Source: Ectobius pallidus (Eukaryota; Arthropoda; Insecta; Blattodea; Ectobiidae). Taken from it: a DNA stretch of 64,000 nucleotides. Below, in pieces: positions 36,028 through 48,025 of the stretch; the stretch's first letter is position 1; each line of letters opens with the position of its first letter. The notes beneath the pieces are model-generated. The model worked only from the letters and a program-made list of their open reading frames with translations. It searched no databases and had not been told where the DNA came from. The stretch spans positions 146,439,890 through 146,503,889 of the forward strand of contig CAXKWD010000009.1 of the NCBI GenBank assembly GCA_964059195.1, given 5' to 3'. The position numbers and the translations under genes are program-made.

Positions 36028-36500
36028 TAATACAATGTTAAAAAATATATAATTCGGACACATTTCACGACATGAAAGAACTCTAGAAGCATTTGGGTCA
36101 CCTGGTGGGGGTTAAGACTGGTGAAAAACATGCAACAGTTTTCACGGACATAGACCACGTGGTCAGTGGAGGATTCCCAGGTTACACTTGTGTCGCTAAT
36201 GAAAACAAATGAAACACGCGAATGACTCACCGGGGCAAAGCTCCTGAATCGATCAGAACTGAGTCAGACGAAGACGCGTCATACTTTCCACTTGATTTAT
36301 ACACGCGCCCACCCCCCCCCCCCCCCGCCCGAATTATTTATCAAGCCCAGTTTCCGCATGATGTCACTCAAATACATTATCAGAGTTTGAACTCATCCAG
36401 CATTCTGCTACACGAATCACGGGCATTTCTTAACCTTGACCATTGAGTCAACACTTTTGAAATAAATACCCCCGTTGGTTTTGAAACTATAATTTTCAAA
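36028..36500. other. Poly-C tract, otherwise nothing recognised
   Basis: A run of about 14 C near 36313-36327 is the only clear feature. Confidence 0.5.
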
Positions 36501-36509
36501 AGTTATAAC

Positions 36510-38239
36510 TAGGGTTCGGATGTTTATGACACGTCCTGACCTCCGTTCTCGCCGCAAAAACAAATTAAACACGAACTGCACGCCTGTTATCCTAATCGGA
36601 CCGTTTTTATTTTGCATATAAAGTCATATTTTGGTCATTTTTGTAGTCTTGGATATTTTGGTCGTATTTGTAATTTAACGGCATATTTCAGTTATAATGT
36701 CGGTAAAGGAGCACAAATATACAGTGTATGTACTACAGGGTCGAGTTAAATTTGAAATTTACTTTAATAATTTAATGTTTATGCCAAAGTAATAGCAAAT
36801 ACTATAGAGACAATACCGGACACTTACTGGTAGAGAAATGGGGGACATATTTTGCAGCACTCCTAGTGGCACAACCTAGAAACTTGGGGCAAAATTAATA
36901 TATTCAAAACATATATAAACTGTAATATGCTATTCTGAGCCATTAGGTAGATACCCCTTATACATAACATGCCGAGTCTGGCTATTTCGGCTCTTCTATT
37001 AAAAACTGTTTAACATATATGTGTCTAGATTCTGCAATTGTATTCAGTAGTAGCAGGTTGGGCCGCTAGATGGTGCTCAAAATATTGTCCCCCGATATAT
37101 CGCAAAGTGTCCTGTATTGGTCTAGATTGTATTTGGTAATAGTAACTTACATTTTAAAATTAATGCAATTGTTCAGGGACACGCAAGATCTACAATACGA
37201 GGGCGGTTCGTAAAGTAAGTTCCGTTCTCTCACAACACGCGAATGAGTGGCAATAGCATCGCAAACTGTGTTCCGTTGTGTAGCTTGGTTCATTACGCTC
37301 ACGGCAGTATAACTGTGAGATTGTTTTCGGCCATTTATCTCAACAATACAGGCGTTTGAAATGTGCGCAGCGATAAGATATCCCGCCAAGAATGAGGTAC
37401 ATGGATTAATACGATTTCTGTGGACAAAACAAATGGCACCAGCAGCAATTAATCGTGAGATTACTGAAGTGTACGGGAACTTTATGAGTGACACTATGGT
37501 TCGACATGGTGAAACGGCGATTCTCTCTGACCACTTCATCCAATTTTGCAACAAGTTCATCATTCACAAACAGACGGTCGGCCACTTCATTCTTCATCAT
37601 GGACGTTAGTGCGTCCGTCACGAATTTCACGACCTCAACGTCGAAACATAGTGTCACTCATAATGTTCCCGTACACTTCAGTAATCTCACGATGAATTGC
37701 TACTGGTGCCATTTGTTTTGTCCACAGAAATCGTATTAATCCATGTACTCACTCTTGGCGGGATCTCTTATCGCTGCGCACATTTAAAACGCCTGTATTG
37801 TTGAGATAAATGGCCGAAAACAATCTCACAGTTATACTGACGTAAGCGTAATGAACAAAGCTACACAACGGAACATAGTTTGCGATGCTATCGCCACTCA
37901 TTCGCGTGTTGTGAGAGAACGGAACTTACTTTACGAACCGCCCTCGTATATTAGGAGTATTTGGAGCTGATGAAGCGAGCAAACAGGAGAAAATCCTTTA
38001 AAAGTAGAAGTTCATTACAAGCAAAACTGTAAATCACCAAAAATGTATACACTGTATAGTCATTATCTGATTGAATTCGTGTAATGTAAAAATTTAGTAT
38101 CTTTAAACATTTTAAATTGGAACATATATCTTTTAAAAAACATGATTTTATGAGGTCATATTTAGGGTTTTTTGGTCATGTTTAGTCATTTTTAATGGCA
38201 TATTTTCCATATTTTGATGTCATAAACATCCGAACCCTA
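36510..38239. mobile_element. hAT-like element (TAGGGTTCGG family) hosting a mariner foldback
   Basis: Ends TAGGGTTCGGATGTTTATGA and, inverted, TAGGGTTCGGATGTTTATGA are flanked by an exact GTTATAAC (36502-36509 and 38240-38247). Length is 1730 bp including the insertion at 37198-37946. No intact transposase was seen. Confidence 0.9.
37198..37946. mobile_element. mariner foldback made of two inverted 5' ends
   Basis: Both outer ends are the mariner repeat (GAGGGCGGTTCGTAAAGTAA), flanked by TA (37196-37197 and 37947-37948). Each arm of about 300 bp encodes the start of a mariner transposase (MCAAIRYPAKNEVHGLIRFL, then GNFMSDTMV; the first helix-turn-helix). The minus strand continues into the second (SMMKNEVADRLFVNDELVAK, then LDEVVRENRRFTMS). 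The catalytic domain is missing. It lies inside the hAT-like element at 36510-38239. Confidence 0.82.
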
Positions 38240-38249
38240 GTTATAACTT

Positions 38250-38780
38250 GATCCCTCTGAGTCAACTGTATCCAAATGCGTTTTATTGTTTTTATATTTT
38301 CAACACATTCAACTATTCATCGCTTTTGCACTGAGTACCATTGGGGTCAATGGCTCCATTCAAAATTGACTTTCTTATTTGAATGTAATATTACGTGAAA
38401 ATGCTTACATACATTTATTGTCCAATTTTCAAGGTAAAAATATTAGTTAAGCTAGTTTATAAAACCAATTGCAATACTACCGATATATCCCATGTGATAG
38501 CACATTTCCATCATGTACTTAAAGCGCAATAAACCTGCAAGGTTGACAGTTTTAATGACCTCACGGTTGAATAGGGAAGTGGGCGTGGCCAGCTAAGAAA
38601 GATTAACCTACTACCAGCCTACTCGGTGCTTCCGAGGTTATTAAGAAACAATGAGGGGCCGGGGGCTACAGCAAGTCATTCATGGATGCGACACAGCTAT
38701 ACTAACTGTATTGATCAAACACTCGGGACAACTGTTGATCTCACGCGAAGTCTTCAGGCCTCTGAAGTTAACTATAAAAT
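38250..38780. other. No recognised feature
   Basis: No gene or repeat recognised. Confidence 0.5.
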
Positions 38781-38782
38781 TT

Positions 38783-39366
38783 GAAGCGTTTAGTTTTATA
38801 AGGGTTTAAGTGCCAAAATCATGATTGTGTCGAAAAGAAGAAATAGACCCACAGAAAGATACATCCAGCGCTATAATACAGAATATATATTATCTTGGAA
38901 TTTATACAGGGTGTCCACCAAGTAATGCTGAAGAAATTCCCTGATTTTCATTGATCATTTCGGAGATTCCCGACCAAAATATGATTATGAAGCACTTTCT
39001 AAGAAGAAAGCAACTTTTGGCAGGAAAAGTTTATCTTCAAGAGCAGCTGAGATTTTTTCGAAGCTGGCAAAAGATAAAATTGTATTCATTTACACCTGTT
39101 TTATGTGGGTCATAAATTTTTCGAATTTTCCCGGATATTTTGACAAATTCATTGACTTTTCCCGGATTTTCCCTACCATTCAAAATTCCCAACTATTTCC
39201 CGGATTTTCTCGACCACTGGACACCCTGTTTATTGCCACTAACGTGGCATTCTCTGGCCCTTGGACACTTCTGAAATGCACTGGTCTGGGTCCATAGATC
39301 CATTTAAAATTATCAGTTGAAAACTCATGATTTTGGCACTTAGACCCTTATAAAACCAAACGCTTC
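38783..39366. repeat. 42-bp inverted repeats flanking a small transposon
   Basis: 38783-38824 (GAAGCGTTTAGTTTTATAAG onward) and 39325-39366 are reverse complements with about two differences. Between them lies the element at 38927-39228. Confidence 0.8.
38927..39228. mobile_element. 302-bp MITE with CAGGGTGTCCA ends
   Basis: Ends CAGGGTGTCCACCAAG and, inverted, CAGGGTGTCCAGTGG. TTTAT lies near both flanks but no perfect 8-bp duplication is seen. The interior repeats TTTTCCCGGAT-type motifs. A hAT-type origin is plausible. Confidence 0.65.
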
Positions 39367-39491
39367 ATTTCTCTTCAAAATACGGGACAATATTATTACA
39401 CTATTTTCCAATGAAGTTGAACTTTTAAGTTGCTGAAAACAGTGCAAATTGAAACAAGATATTAAAATTTCCTTACAACAGTGGGTTCAAT

Positions 39492-40197
39492 ACTACAGTG
39501 TGTCCCACGCAAGAGTTGGCCAATGACGCGGCTTCCTGCGGCGCGGCGGGCACAGCTCCAACTCCCGAGCGATCGGGTGAAATATCTACGCTAATAATGC
39601 CGCGATGTGTGTAACGCGACAGGTTCTCACATTTACAGTTAAAATTACAATGAAAATAAACACACACCTCATCACAAGAGATGTTGGAAATGTTCTCCTC
39701 TTGCATTTTAGGAAATTTTTAGGAAATTTTCTTTCACGCGCATAAGTTCAGCTTCCGAGATAAAGTTAATCTCTCTTGTGATATTGTCTTTAAGTTCTTC
39801 TAATGTATGGGAAATTGACCTATACACTTTATTTTTCAAGTTTCCTCATAAATAATATTTACATACTGTTAGAAGAACTTAATGACAATATCACATAGGC
39901 CTATCAAAAGAGAAAGTAACTCTGTCTCGGAAGCTGAACTTATCCGCGTGTAAGAAAATTTGCTAAAAAGGTGCCGGTATTGTGTGGATGCAAAAGGAGA
40001 ACGTTTCCAACTTCTCTTGTGATGAGGTACATGGTTATTTTCATTGTAGTTTTAACTATAAATGTGAGAACCTGAATCGTTACACTCATCGCGGCATTAT
40101 TAGCGTAGATATTTCACCCGATCGCTCGGGAGTTGGAGCTGTGCTCGCCGCGCCGCATGAACCCGCGTCATTGGCCAACTCTTGCGTGGGACACACT
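39492..40197. mobile_element. Foldback of a Tc1/mariner-type element, two inverted 3' ends
   Basis: Ends CAGTGTGTCCCACGCAAGAG and its inverse are flanked by TA. Arms of about 330 bp meet near 39840. The plus-strand right arm encodes a decayed transposase C-terminus (SEAELIRV, stop, then ENLLKRCRYCVDAKGERFQL and a stop), like the ...HFQHLL tails of Tc1/mariner-type transposases. The arms differ by point changes and by an insertion containing TAGGCCTA at 39894. Confidence 0.75.
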
Positions 40198-40204
40198 GTA
40201 TATA

Positions 40205-40640
40205 TATATATGTCGGAAGTCAATGTGCAACCTTACATATTCAGACTAAGATTAAACTCATTTATCATATCAAGTTTTTGGAATACTATCTCTTTATACA
40301 CGCCCCCGAGAATTGCAATACTGCCAATATATCCTGTGTAAATGATCCAATGACACTCAGTGATTTCGTTTTTTCCCCTTTTTTATCGCTCGCTCGCTAT
40401 TGGTGAGTATGTTGGCTATCAGAGCCACAGTCTACACCTGTTCCAACACTCCGGAGCCACACCTGCCCCTGTCATTTGCAACCGAAAGCAAATGCCTCAG
40501 TCAGCTTCGAACCCGCGACCGATTTGCATGAGCGCTATGATCTAATATTTGAACTCGTCTCTCCGTGTAAATTCAACGCCACCTATTAACGAAACAGTAT
40601 TCAATATGTGAAATTAACTGAAGGTGGCCATGTCGGTTGC
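40205..40640. repeat. Possible SINE remnant, otherwise nothing recognised
   Basis: GCTTCGAACCCGCGACC near 40506 is a tRNA-type T arm (minus strand) in a repeat-like stretch at 40430-40560; the rest is unrecognised. Confidence 0.4.
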
Positions 40641-40649
40641 TTATCTTGA

Positions 40650-41517
40650 TTCATTTGTTTGCGATTCCCAGAGATCTTTTTTTACACAGGTGGAAAGAAG
40701 CGAATCATGAATGCAATAGGAAAATATTGAATGATTTGGGGGAAATTCGCTATGCGGGGTTATTTTTTTTGGGGGGGGGTGGGGGCTGGGAGGGAACACG
40801 AATCTGGGATCGAAGCATCTCGAAGTCGGGATTTTTGTTGTTTAATTAACAACACTCGTTTGGTTTATGCATGATTTGGGTAAGGTTCATGAGACTTCGG
40901 TACGTTTCATTTCGAATCTTTATGCCCATATGGAAGCACAAAATTCATTCTAATCGTTTAATTATTTATACTTGTTAGGAATATTAAGAATCTTATCATT
41001 AAGAATAAATGGCGCATTTTTATCAACACATAACCTGAGTGTGTTCGAAAACAGGGGGCTTAGAGAGATGAAAACTGCATAATGACGAGCTTCATAACCT
41101 GTACTCTTCACCGGATATAGTAAGGGTAATTAAATCACGGAGGATGAAATGGGCTGGACATGGGGGAGGAAAGACATATCTAAAAAATATTGACTAGGAG
41201 ACCTGAAGGGAAAATACCACTTGGAAGACCTAGATGTAGGTGGGAGGACAATATTAAGGATGGATTTAAGGGAAGTAGGATTTGCGAGGGATGATTGGAT
41301 GGAGTTCGCACAGAAGATGGTGAATGGCGGGCTCAGGTAAGCGCGGCAATGAACTTTCGGGTTCCTTAAAATAAATAATATTCCTTGCAAAGGAATTGTC
41401 TATTGCCATTGAATAAGTAAGTGAAAAGAATAAAATCATGTAATTCATGCAAATAACAATTAAATAGCACACCTATTTAATAAAGAATCACAGGCGAAGC
41501 CGCGGGCACCTGCTGGT
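40650..41517 (+). mobile_element. Degenerate Helitron interrupted by a LINE 3' end
   Basis: The 3' hairpin CAGGCGAAGCCGCGGGCACC, then TGCTGG|T, lies at 41489-41517. Upstream, 40780-40830 resembles the CTCGAATCTGAGGTCGC block. A G-run at 40772-40780 interrupts it. The 5' end is not found. The LINE at 41035-41425 is inserted. Confidence 0.5.
41035..41425 (+). mobile_element. LINE 3' end, copy 4
   Basis: Plus orientation of the same LINE. GRPRCRWEDNIKDGFKGSR-like coding is frameshifted, and it ends with the ATTGCCATTGAATAAGTAAG tail. Confidence 0.72.
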
Positions 41518-41751
41518 AAAAACTAGTACATCAGCCTTGTAAGCCACAGTGCAATGCAGTCTCTCAACTATAAAATTATGATGTAACACAATAAAGTGAT
41601 ATTCTCACTACTTTAATAACTCAAGGACGTCCATGTGCAAGATTCCCAGAGATTCCGGTACGACTCATTCAATGAGCAATCATGGCGCTCTTTCATTATG
41701 CATCATCCAGGAAAGTCTGTTCATTGCACTACATTCTCCGGGGACTTTGTT

Positions 41752-42645
41752 TTAAAATCCAGCTGTGTTTATACTCCCTTTAGCTGCGGGATGTGTCTTT
41801 ACAGTAGGGTAGGCCATGGAATTATTGCTTGTCAATTGTTTGGATATGATACAGGATGAAATGGTGAGGATGATTCATGATATGTAAATATCCAACTACT
41901 TTACGACTGGGGAAACCATGAAAAAAAACCCACGTCAAATTGTCCGGCCCCGGGATTTGAACATAGGACCTCCCGAATGCGAGTCCAAGACGTTACCATC
42001 TCGGCCACCTCGCTCAGTATTTGTATTATTTTCTTTTTTATTTCAGCTGTGTTTATACTCCTTTTAGCTTCGAGGCGTTATCAAGAGTTCGGGATCTGTT
42101 CCTGTACAGTAGGCCATGGAATTATTGCTTGTCAATTGTTTCTATTGTCGGTGTATTTTTATGGAGTAAATTTCAAGTGATATTAATTTAAATGATATGA
42201 TACAGGATGAAATGGTGAAGATGATTCATGGTATGTAAATATCCAATTCGACATTTGCCATTACGACTGGGGAAGCCATGAAGAAACCCATGTCAAATTG
42301 GCCGGCCCCGGGATTTGAACCTGGGACCTCCTTTTAGCTACGAGGCCATATCAGGAGTTCGGGATCTGTAGCCTATCTATACAGTAGGGTAGGCCATGGA
42401 ACTATTAAGTGTCAATTATTTCTATTGTTACTGTATTTTAAGGAGTAAATTTCAACTGATGTTAATTTAAATGAATATGATAGAGGATGAAATGGTGAGG
42501 ATAATTCATGGTATGTAAATATCCAATTCGTCATTTGCCTTTACGACTGGTGAAACCATGACAATACCATGTCAAATTGGCCGGCCCCGGGATTTGAACC
42601 TGGGACCTCCCGAATGCGAGTCCAAGACGTTACCACCTCGCTCGG
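41752..42645 (-). repeat. Three SINE S1 copies in a row
   Basis: Copies at 41752-42018, 42045-42331 and 42332-42645 share the GAGGCCATATCAGGAGTTCG...TTTACGACTGG body. The first and third keep a tRNA-like head on the minus strand (A-box-like GGTGGCCGAGATGG, B-box GGTTCAAATCCCGG). The second is cut within its head, at GGGACCTCC, and joins directly to the tail of the third. Confidence 0.82.
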
Positions 42646-42839
42646 TTGGATCATTATAGTCTGCTATAAGTGCCTATCAAGTGCATCAACTCTATCATCC
42701 GGCTCTCCAGGAACTTAGTCTATACATTTTATGTGGGACATAAGCTATTTCTTAATGGGCTGGCAACGCCGGAATTTCCGTCCTTCGTATGAACATTGTC
42801 ATCTGTTAATACGGAAATGAAGCAAGAAAAATGGTGACG

Positions 42840-43185
42840 TCATTTTACATACTTAGAGAATGAATCTCTACAGACTGGAGTCTCTATCATGAAATCCAAG
42901 ATGATCAGATTCGAGCATGTGAGAGGATAAAACCGAAGGCAGGTCCAGACCCGAAACGAAGTCAAGGGATGATGACCACTACACGTCCAAGACTCTTTCA
43001 GGCAAGGGTGATACCGCGGAAATTTGTCATTGCCTCTCGCGGGGTGGGAATGAAGGGGCAACACAACACCTAGTCCTGAACCCAGAAAGGTCATTACTGA
43101 AAAATCACTAATCCAGCCGGGAATCGAACTCGGGCTACCAGGGTGGAAGGTAGTCACGCTGTCAATTTCCCCCACGGCGGAGGAC
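42840..43185 (-). repeat. tRNA-headed SINE, third family (S3)
   Basis: The minus strand opens CGCCGTGGGGGAAATTGACA, with GAGTTCGATTCCCGGCTGG as B-box, followed by about 270 bp of body. The open minus-strand frame across it is probably incidental. Confidence 0.6.
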
Positions 43186-43417
43186 GGAAATCACACATAA
43201 AAATAAATATCTCTCTATTGAAAATGTTCAAATAAATATGCTAAAAAAATAAGAAAATATGCACTAAAAATAGAAAATAAGGATGAACCGATCCTTGTTC
43301 GTTATACCTGTTTACATTCAGTCCACTTTGGCAGGACAGTGAGCAAGCGAATATTTAAACATACTGCTCCTGCCGCTACCCTGTGCCCCCTTTGAAGAGG
43401 TTTTTATTTATTGATTT

Positions 43418-44155
43418 ATTAAGTGCCAGTATGGTACTTTATGAGATTGTGTGTGGGGACGAAAAATGTCTGTCTGTCTGTCTGTGCGTCTGTACGCACC
43501 ATAACTCAAGTACGCTTTTTCGGATTTTCATGAAACTTGGTAGGCTATAAACATTCATAATGTCGATGGGAAGAACTCTATTGTTATTGAACCAAATCGG
43601 TTCACCGGTATCGGAGTAATGCCCAATTTAGTGCCTATTTTATGGTAATATACGTATTCGAAAGAATTTATTTAAAAAAATGAAAATCAGTTATCTTGAC
43701 AACACTGCCTATTGTTTTACTGTGATATTATAAGGCCTTGGAAATTAAAATACAGGTAGCTATGACAAAAAACACTATTGATTTACATGCGCTTATCCAA
43801 CTAGACCGTTAAAATGACCCGGTGGCCGAGATGGTAACGCTTTGGACTCACATTCTGGAGTCCATGGTTCAAAACCCGAAACCGGTCAATTTGAATTTTT
43901 TTTTTTTTGTATTTTTATGTGAGTTTGCGATTGTTATGATATCACAAATCTGTACAGTTCAGGTGATGCTGGAAGATTTTAATCACATTAAAAAATAGAC
44001 CTTTGTTCTTCCGTAATCCCTGCTTAATGAATAAATCTGGAGCTTAACTTGGAAACCAATTAAAAAAAATCATATTCTGCATATCATAATTGCAGTCATA
44101 ACTGATTAAGCAAAAACATACTGGCACTTTGTTACATCAGTTTACCTGATTTTAT
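43418..44155 (-). repeat. Repeat family Y with an inserted tRNA-like SINE
   Basis: Ends AAGTGCCAGTATGGTACTTT and CATACTGGCACTTTGTTACA are inverted repeats. A SINE head (GGTGGCCGAGATGGTAACGC, then GGTTCAAAACCC) with a T-run lies at 43817-43912. (GTCT)n lies at 43470-43482. Confidence 0.72.
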
Positions 44156-45022
44156 TTTTATTTTATTTTTTTATTTAATGAAAGTCAAAGGACGGGCAAT
44201 CATAATTCTATTGCCCGAGGTCGAATGCGGCAACGAAAACACTCATTGTCTTCAAAGCTGCCACAGAAGTATTTTGGGCAGTAAATACGGCAGCGTGAGG
44301 AGCAATGATGTAAACTGGATGTAAACTGGATGTAAACGAGGCATTAGAAAAAAGCTGTATGGAGGAGTTCATTGACAGAACACCTAGGCTTTCTGTTCTG
44401 AAGATTGTGGGTTCGCTTCCTGTTAATTCTTGAATAAGCACTTGGGGGGAAAAAAATGATTTTATGCCTAAGCAACATGATAAAAGGTCACGACTGCTTG
44501 CTAGAAGTATGACCAGAAACTTGAAAATAAAATAATTAAGGACTGTTTGAGATTTGAATGCAAAGCAAGTGTTACCCACTTGTTCTGCAGGTCAGCTATT
44601 TAACGACTACAGCCATTACGCTTGCTAAAATAATAACCATAATACATGGCTATATAATACAAAATTGATTCCAATCAATCTTTGATATGATTATTTACTT
44701 CTTCGGATAACATACGAGTAGTTAATCCAGAATTTAATCTCCAATTTGTTTTAATAATAGATGTCAGTCTGACAGGTTAACATTGTCTTCCAGGCTGTTG
44801 GGCCATTCTCGTAGGTTTTCTGAACCTGACGTTTTGCTCACATCTGTAGCGACTATTAAACAAAATACAGCCAATTTCAATGGTTTAGTTATATGCTGTC
44901 TTGTATATGCAGGCGATTACCGGTTGCACATTCCTTTCTTTCAATTCAACGACAAATCACAATAGGCTATATTAATCTAAATTTTTGTAGGCAAATGTTT
45001 TTTGTTTGTCAGCAAACATATT
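44156..45022. other. No gene recognised; possible SINE remnant
   Basis: A GGGTTCGCTTCC B-box-like motif near 44410 may mark an old SINE. A 123-codon minus-strand frame (44208-44579) overlaps it and has no recognisable domain. Confidence 0.4.
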
Positions 45023-45023
45023 C

Positions 45024-45540
45024 TAATAAAGTCAGGTAAACTGATACAACAAAGTGCCAGAATGCTTTTATTTAATCAGTGATAATTGCAATTATGATAT
45101 GCAGAAAATAAATTATTTTTGTTATCGATTATCGATATGGAAGAACAAAGTTATAAAGTTTGATAAACATATGTGATGGAATATGTGGGTAGTGTTATTT
45201 GTCAAAGTTAACTGTATTCCAACTTCCAAAGCCGTATATGTACACTGTAAAACAACATATTGCCATGAGAACTGATTTGCACTTGATAAATTCTCTAATA
45301 TATTACCATAAAATAGGCACTAAATTGAGCATTACTCCGGTACCAGTCAACTGATTTGGTCCAATATCAATAGGCGTCTTCCCATAAACGTTACAAATGT
45401 GTAGCCTATACCAAGTTTCATGAAAATCCGATAAAGCGTATTTGAGTTATCGTGCGTACACACTCACGGACAAACAGACAGACAGATAGATTGAGACACC
45501 CCACAATCTCAGAAAGTACCATTCAATAAACAGAAAATGT
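45024..45540 (+). repeat. Repeat family Y, near-complete copy
   Basis: Runs from GTCAGGTAAACTGATACAAC to ACAATCTCAGAAAGTACCAT. Confidence 0.72.
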
Positions 45541-46768
45541 ATGGTACTTTCTCATTTAGGCTACATGGTTTTAATGGACAGTACTTGAAAGTCACTACTT
45601 CTTTAGCTGTGTAATTTTATAATAATAAGAAAACTCGCACAAATGTGCATTTAATGTGTAATTTTGACCCACCTGGAAGAAATGCAATAATTTTTGCATT
45701 TTATCCAGGCATGGATCTTTTTCCTATAAAAAAAAAATAAAAAAAACTGAACGTGCTGAATAAATTGAAATAAGGCTTGAGCCTATCGGGGATCAAACCA
45801 GCAACCACACAGTTTGTAGCGCAGAGCATCAACCAACTATGCTACAGTGTACCCGTTATAAAGGGATGCCATAACTAGCAATTAACCAGGAAAGCAAAAA
45901 TTGTCCACAGAAGACCCACTAACAAATATCTTAGGCAAGACAGAGTGCATATTGAGCACAACGCTCTATATTTGTTTTTGTCTGGATCAAATGTCAGCTA
46001 TTTCGCACAGGTTTTTGCTACATGAGTTAAAGTTTTCAGAGAAGGCAGATGAGTTTAAACAGCTGTTCACTCCTTCCATTTTAAATGCTTCTACAATTTG
46101 GAGGAATATTTCCAGTTTGGATAAATTTGGCAGCTTGCAGTTAGTGTATATTATTGTTATAACATGCATGTATTTTTTGATCTGACGTGTTCTATATCCT
46201 TGAGCCCCGCTCAATACAGGATCTACAGGACGAGATATCTACATCTACATCTACAATGAAATCTGAGCTGTATTCCCCCACCCCAAATATGTCCACAGCC
46301 AGGAGTCGAACCTATAAGTGATATTTCATCAGCAGTGCTCTGTCACTCTCATGTCTACAACCTTATCTGAATTAGAGTAATTTCAGCTAAGTGCTGGCAA
46401 AGACTGTTAGCTTACAATATCCCACGATCCAATTCTTTGATTCAAAAAGTTATATCAAGTAGCATATAATTATTTCTGTCTGTGCACACGAGAGTGCATT
46501 TTGGTCCAATATACAGTGCCAGCTGTTCTCCGGAAATGAAAACCGATAGTTACTACAATCGACATGGCGGTCTATATGTACGCACAAATTAGTTTGTTAA
46601 TAAAAAAAAGTTTAAAATATTTTGCCGTTAAATAAATGAGTTGAAAAAATTGTCATGATAACATGAATTTTGGTCTTTTTTTCATAAAGAAATTAAGAAG
46701 AAAAATGACTCAGATATGAGCTGGTACGAAATGAATCGACATCTATTGGTATCACCGATTTGTAATGA
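45541..46768. other. No gene recognised; two tRNA-like fragments
   Basis: 45779-45852 read on minus has a D-arm-like and T-arm-like structure (GGTTTGATCCCCG), and 46300-46370 has another T-arm-like motif. A 94-codon plus-strand frame at 45901-46185 shows no recognised domain. Confidence 0.4.
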
Positions 46769-46769
46769 A

Positions 46770-47621
46770 TCTCTAATATATAAGAGGCTTTGTCCTGACT
46801 GAATGACTGACAGAGAATCAACGTAGAGCCTAAACTATAACAGGTAGAGACTTGGAATTATGATAGGCCTAGTACCTTTGTTTCATAATGTAAGTGCTCA
46901 CTAAGAAAGGATTTTGCAAAATTTTGATTTGAAATGCCAAAAATCAAATGTTTTTGAGTATACTTAATCCCTTTTTACATAGAATTATGAAATCCAAATC
47001 ATAGTTGGCATGGCAACATATTGTTTCCAGTTGTTTCTCAGATGGGTTTGGAAATAATTGAAGTGGGACTTTTAGAAAAGCTACCAATATAAGCTTAATT
47101 CATGTTATAAATAAATATTAAATTATGAAATCCACGAAAATAATGCAGTCACATAACTTTCCCTACCCTGGACATAGAGAAAACAGTACGAGGTATGGTT
47201 ATATGTAGCCTATATTATTTTATTGCATGTTTTTGGGGAGGGATGTATGAAAGTAATATTGCATGTCTGTTTAATTTCATCCCCAAAACGGTTTTTTGTT
47301 AACATTAGAGTGAGAAATAAAATATTCCGCAAAAACAAGACAATTTGATGTTACCGGAATTACTGTTTCTTCTTATTTGAACCCCTACCAGGTTTGCTGT
47401 GTAGAAGCGATGGGATTCAAAATTCTACATCCTCTATTAGCCATAAAAAGCTGTATCAAGCGTTTTCTGAACAAATAGTTTGAGTGTGAAAAGTCATTCT
47501 TCCTCATTTCAAATTCTAAATACCTATAAAAGGACCTAGAATTTTAAAATGGAAAGTCCTTCATAAGTTAATTACGAATTACAAAATACAAAACCCGGGG
47601 ATGCTGGGTCTTTTAAGCTAG
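46770..47621 (+). mobile_element. Complete Helitron, type-I 5' end with alternative 3' end
   Basis: Starts A|TCTCTAATATATAAGAGGC with the TTTGTCCTGACTGA leader and ends CCCGGGGATGCTGGGTCTTT then TAAGCTAG|T. Its 5' half matches 20625-21245 and its 3' half matches 12865-13573. Length 852 bp, non-coding. Confidence 0.82.
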
Positions 47622-47622
47622 T

Positions 47623-48025
47623 ATATAATAAATCCACAACATAGGCTACTGTAGGTTAATAGGCAAGCCTGCACTACACATGAAAACAATTAACCGGGAG
47701 TGGGTAAATCAATATTACAACAGATCTTAAAATCCCACACGGAAAAGATTAGATAAGTGAAACCTAAACAATGACAAGTTCTTTCCCGGAACTGTGATGA
47801 TAGAAGAGCAGAGTTACTCCACAGGATGTAAAAATTAAAAAAAATACAGCTTATCACAGCATTAGACTATGCAAGGGTGAGGCTGTAATCTGTATAACAT
47901 GATACCGTAATAAGAGAGGCCCTCTAAATTAAAAAAAAAAAAATGAAAATACTGGTACTGGTAACTTAGATTTTAGCCTAAATAAGCTAAAAGATCTCTT
48001 TTAGACCTAAACATGATTTTCAGGC
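47623..48025. other. No recognised feature
   Basis: No gene or repeat recognised. Confidence 0.5.

Noticed and set aside
36222..36446. Proline-rich protein frame
   Set aside because: The proline stretch is only the poly-C tract; nothing else supports coding.
42840..43175. 111-codon minus-strand frame
   Set aside because: It coincides with a tRNA-headed SINE; the translation is incidental.
44208..44579. 123-codon open frame on the minus strand
   Set aside because: No recognisable domain; overlaps a likely SINE remnant and is AT-rich. Open by chance is more likely than a gene.
45901..46185. 94-codon plus-strand frame (MSTEDPLTNILGKTEC...)
   Set aside because: No domain, no splice or promoter context, and an antisense open frame of similar length.
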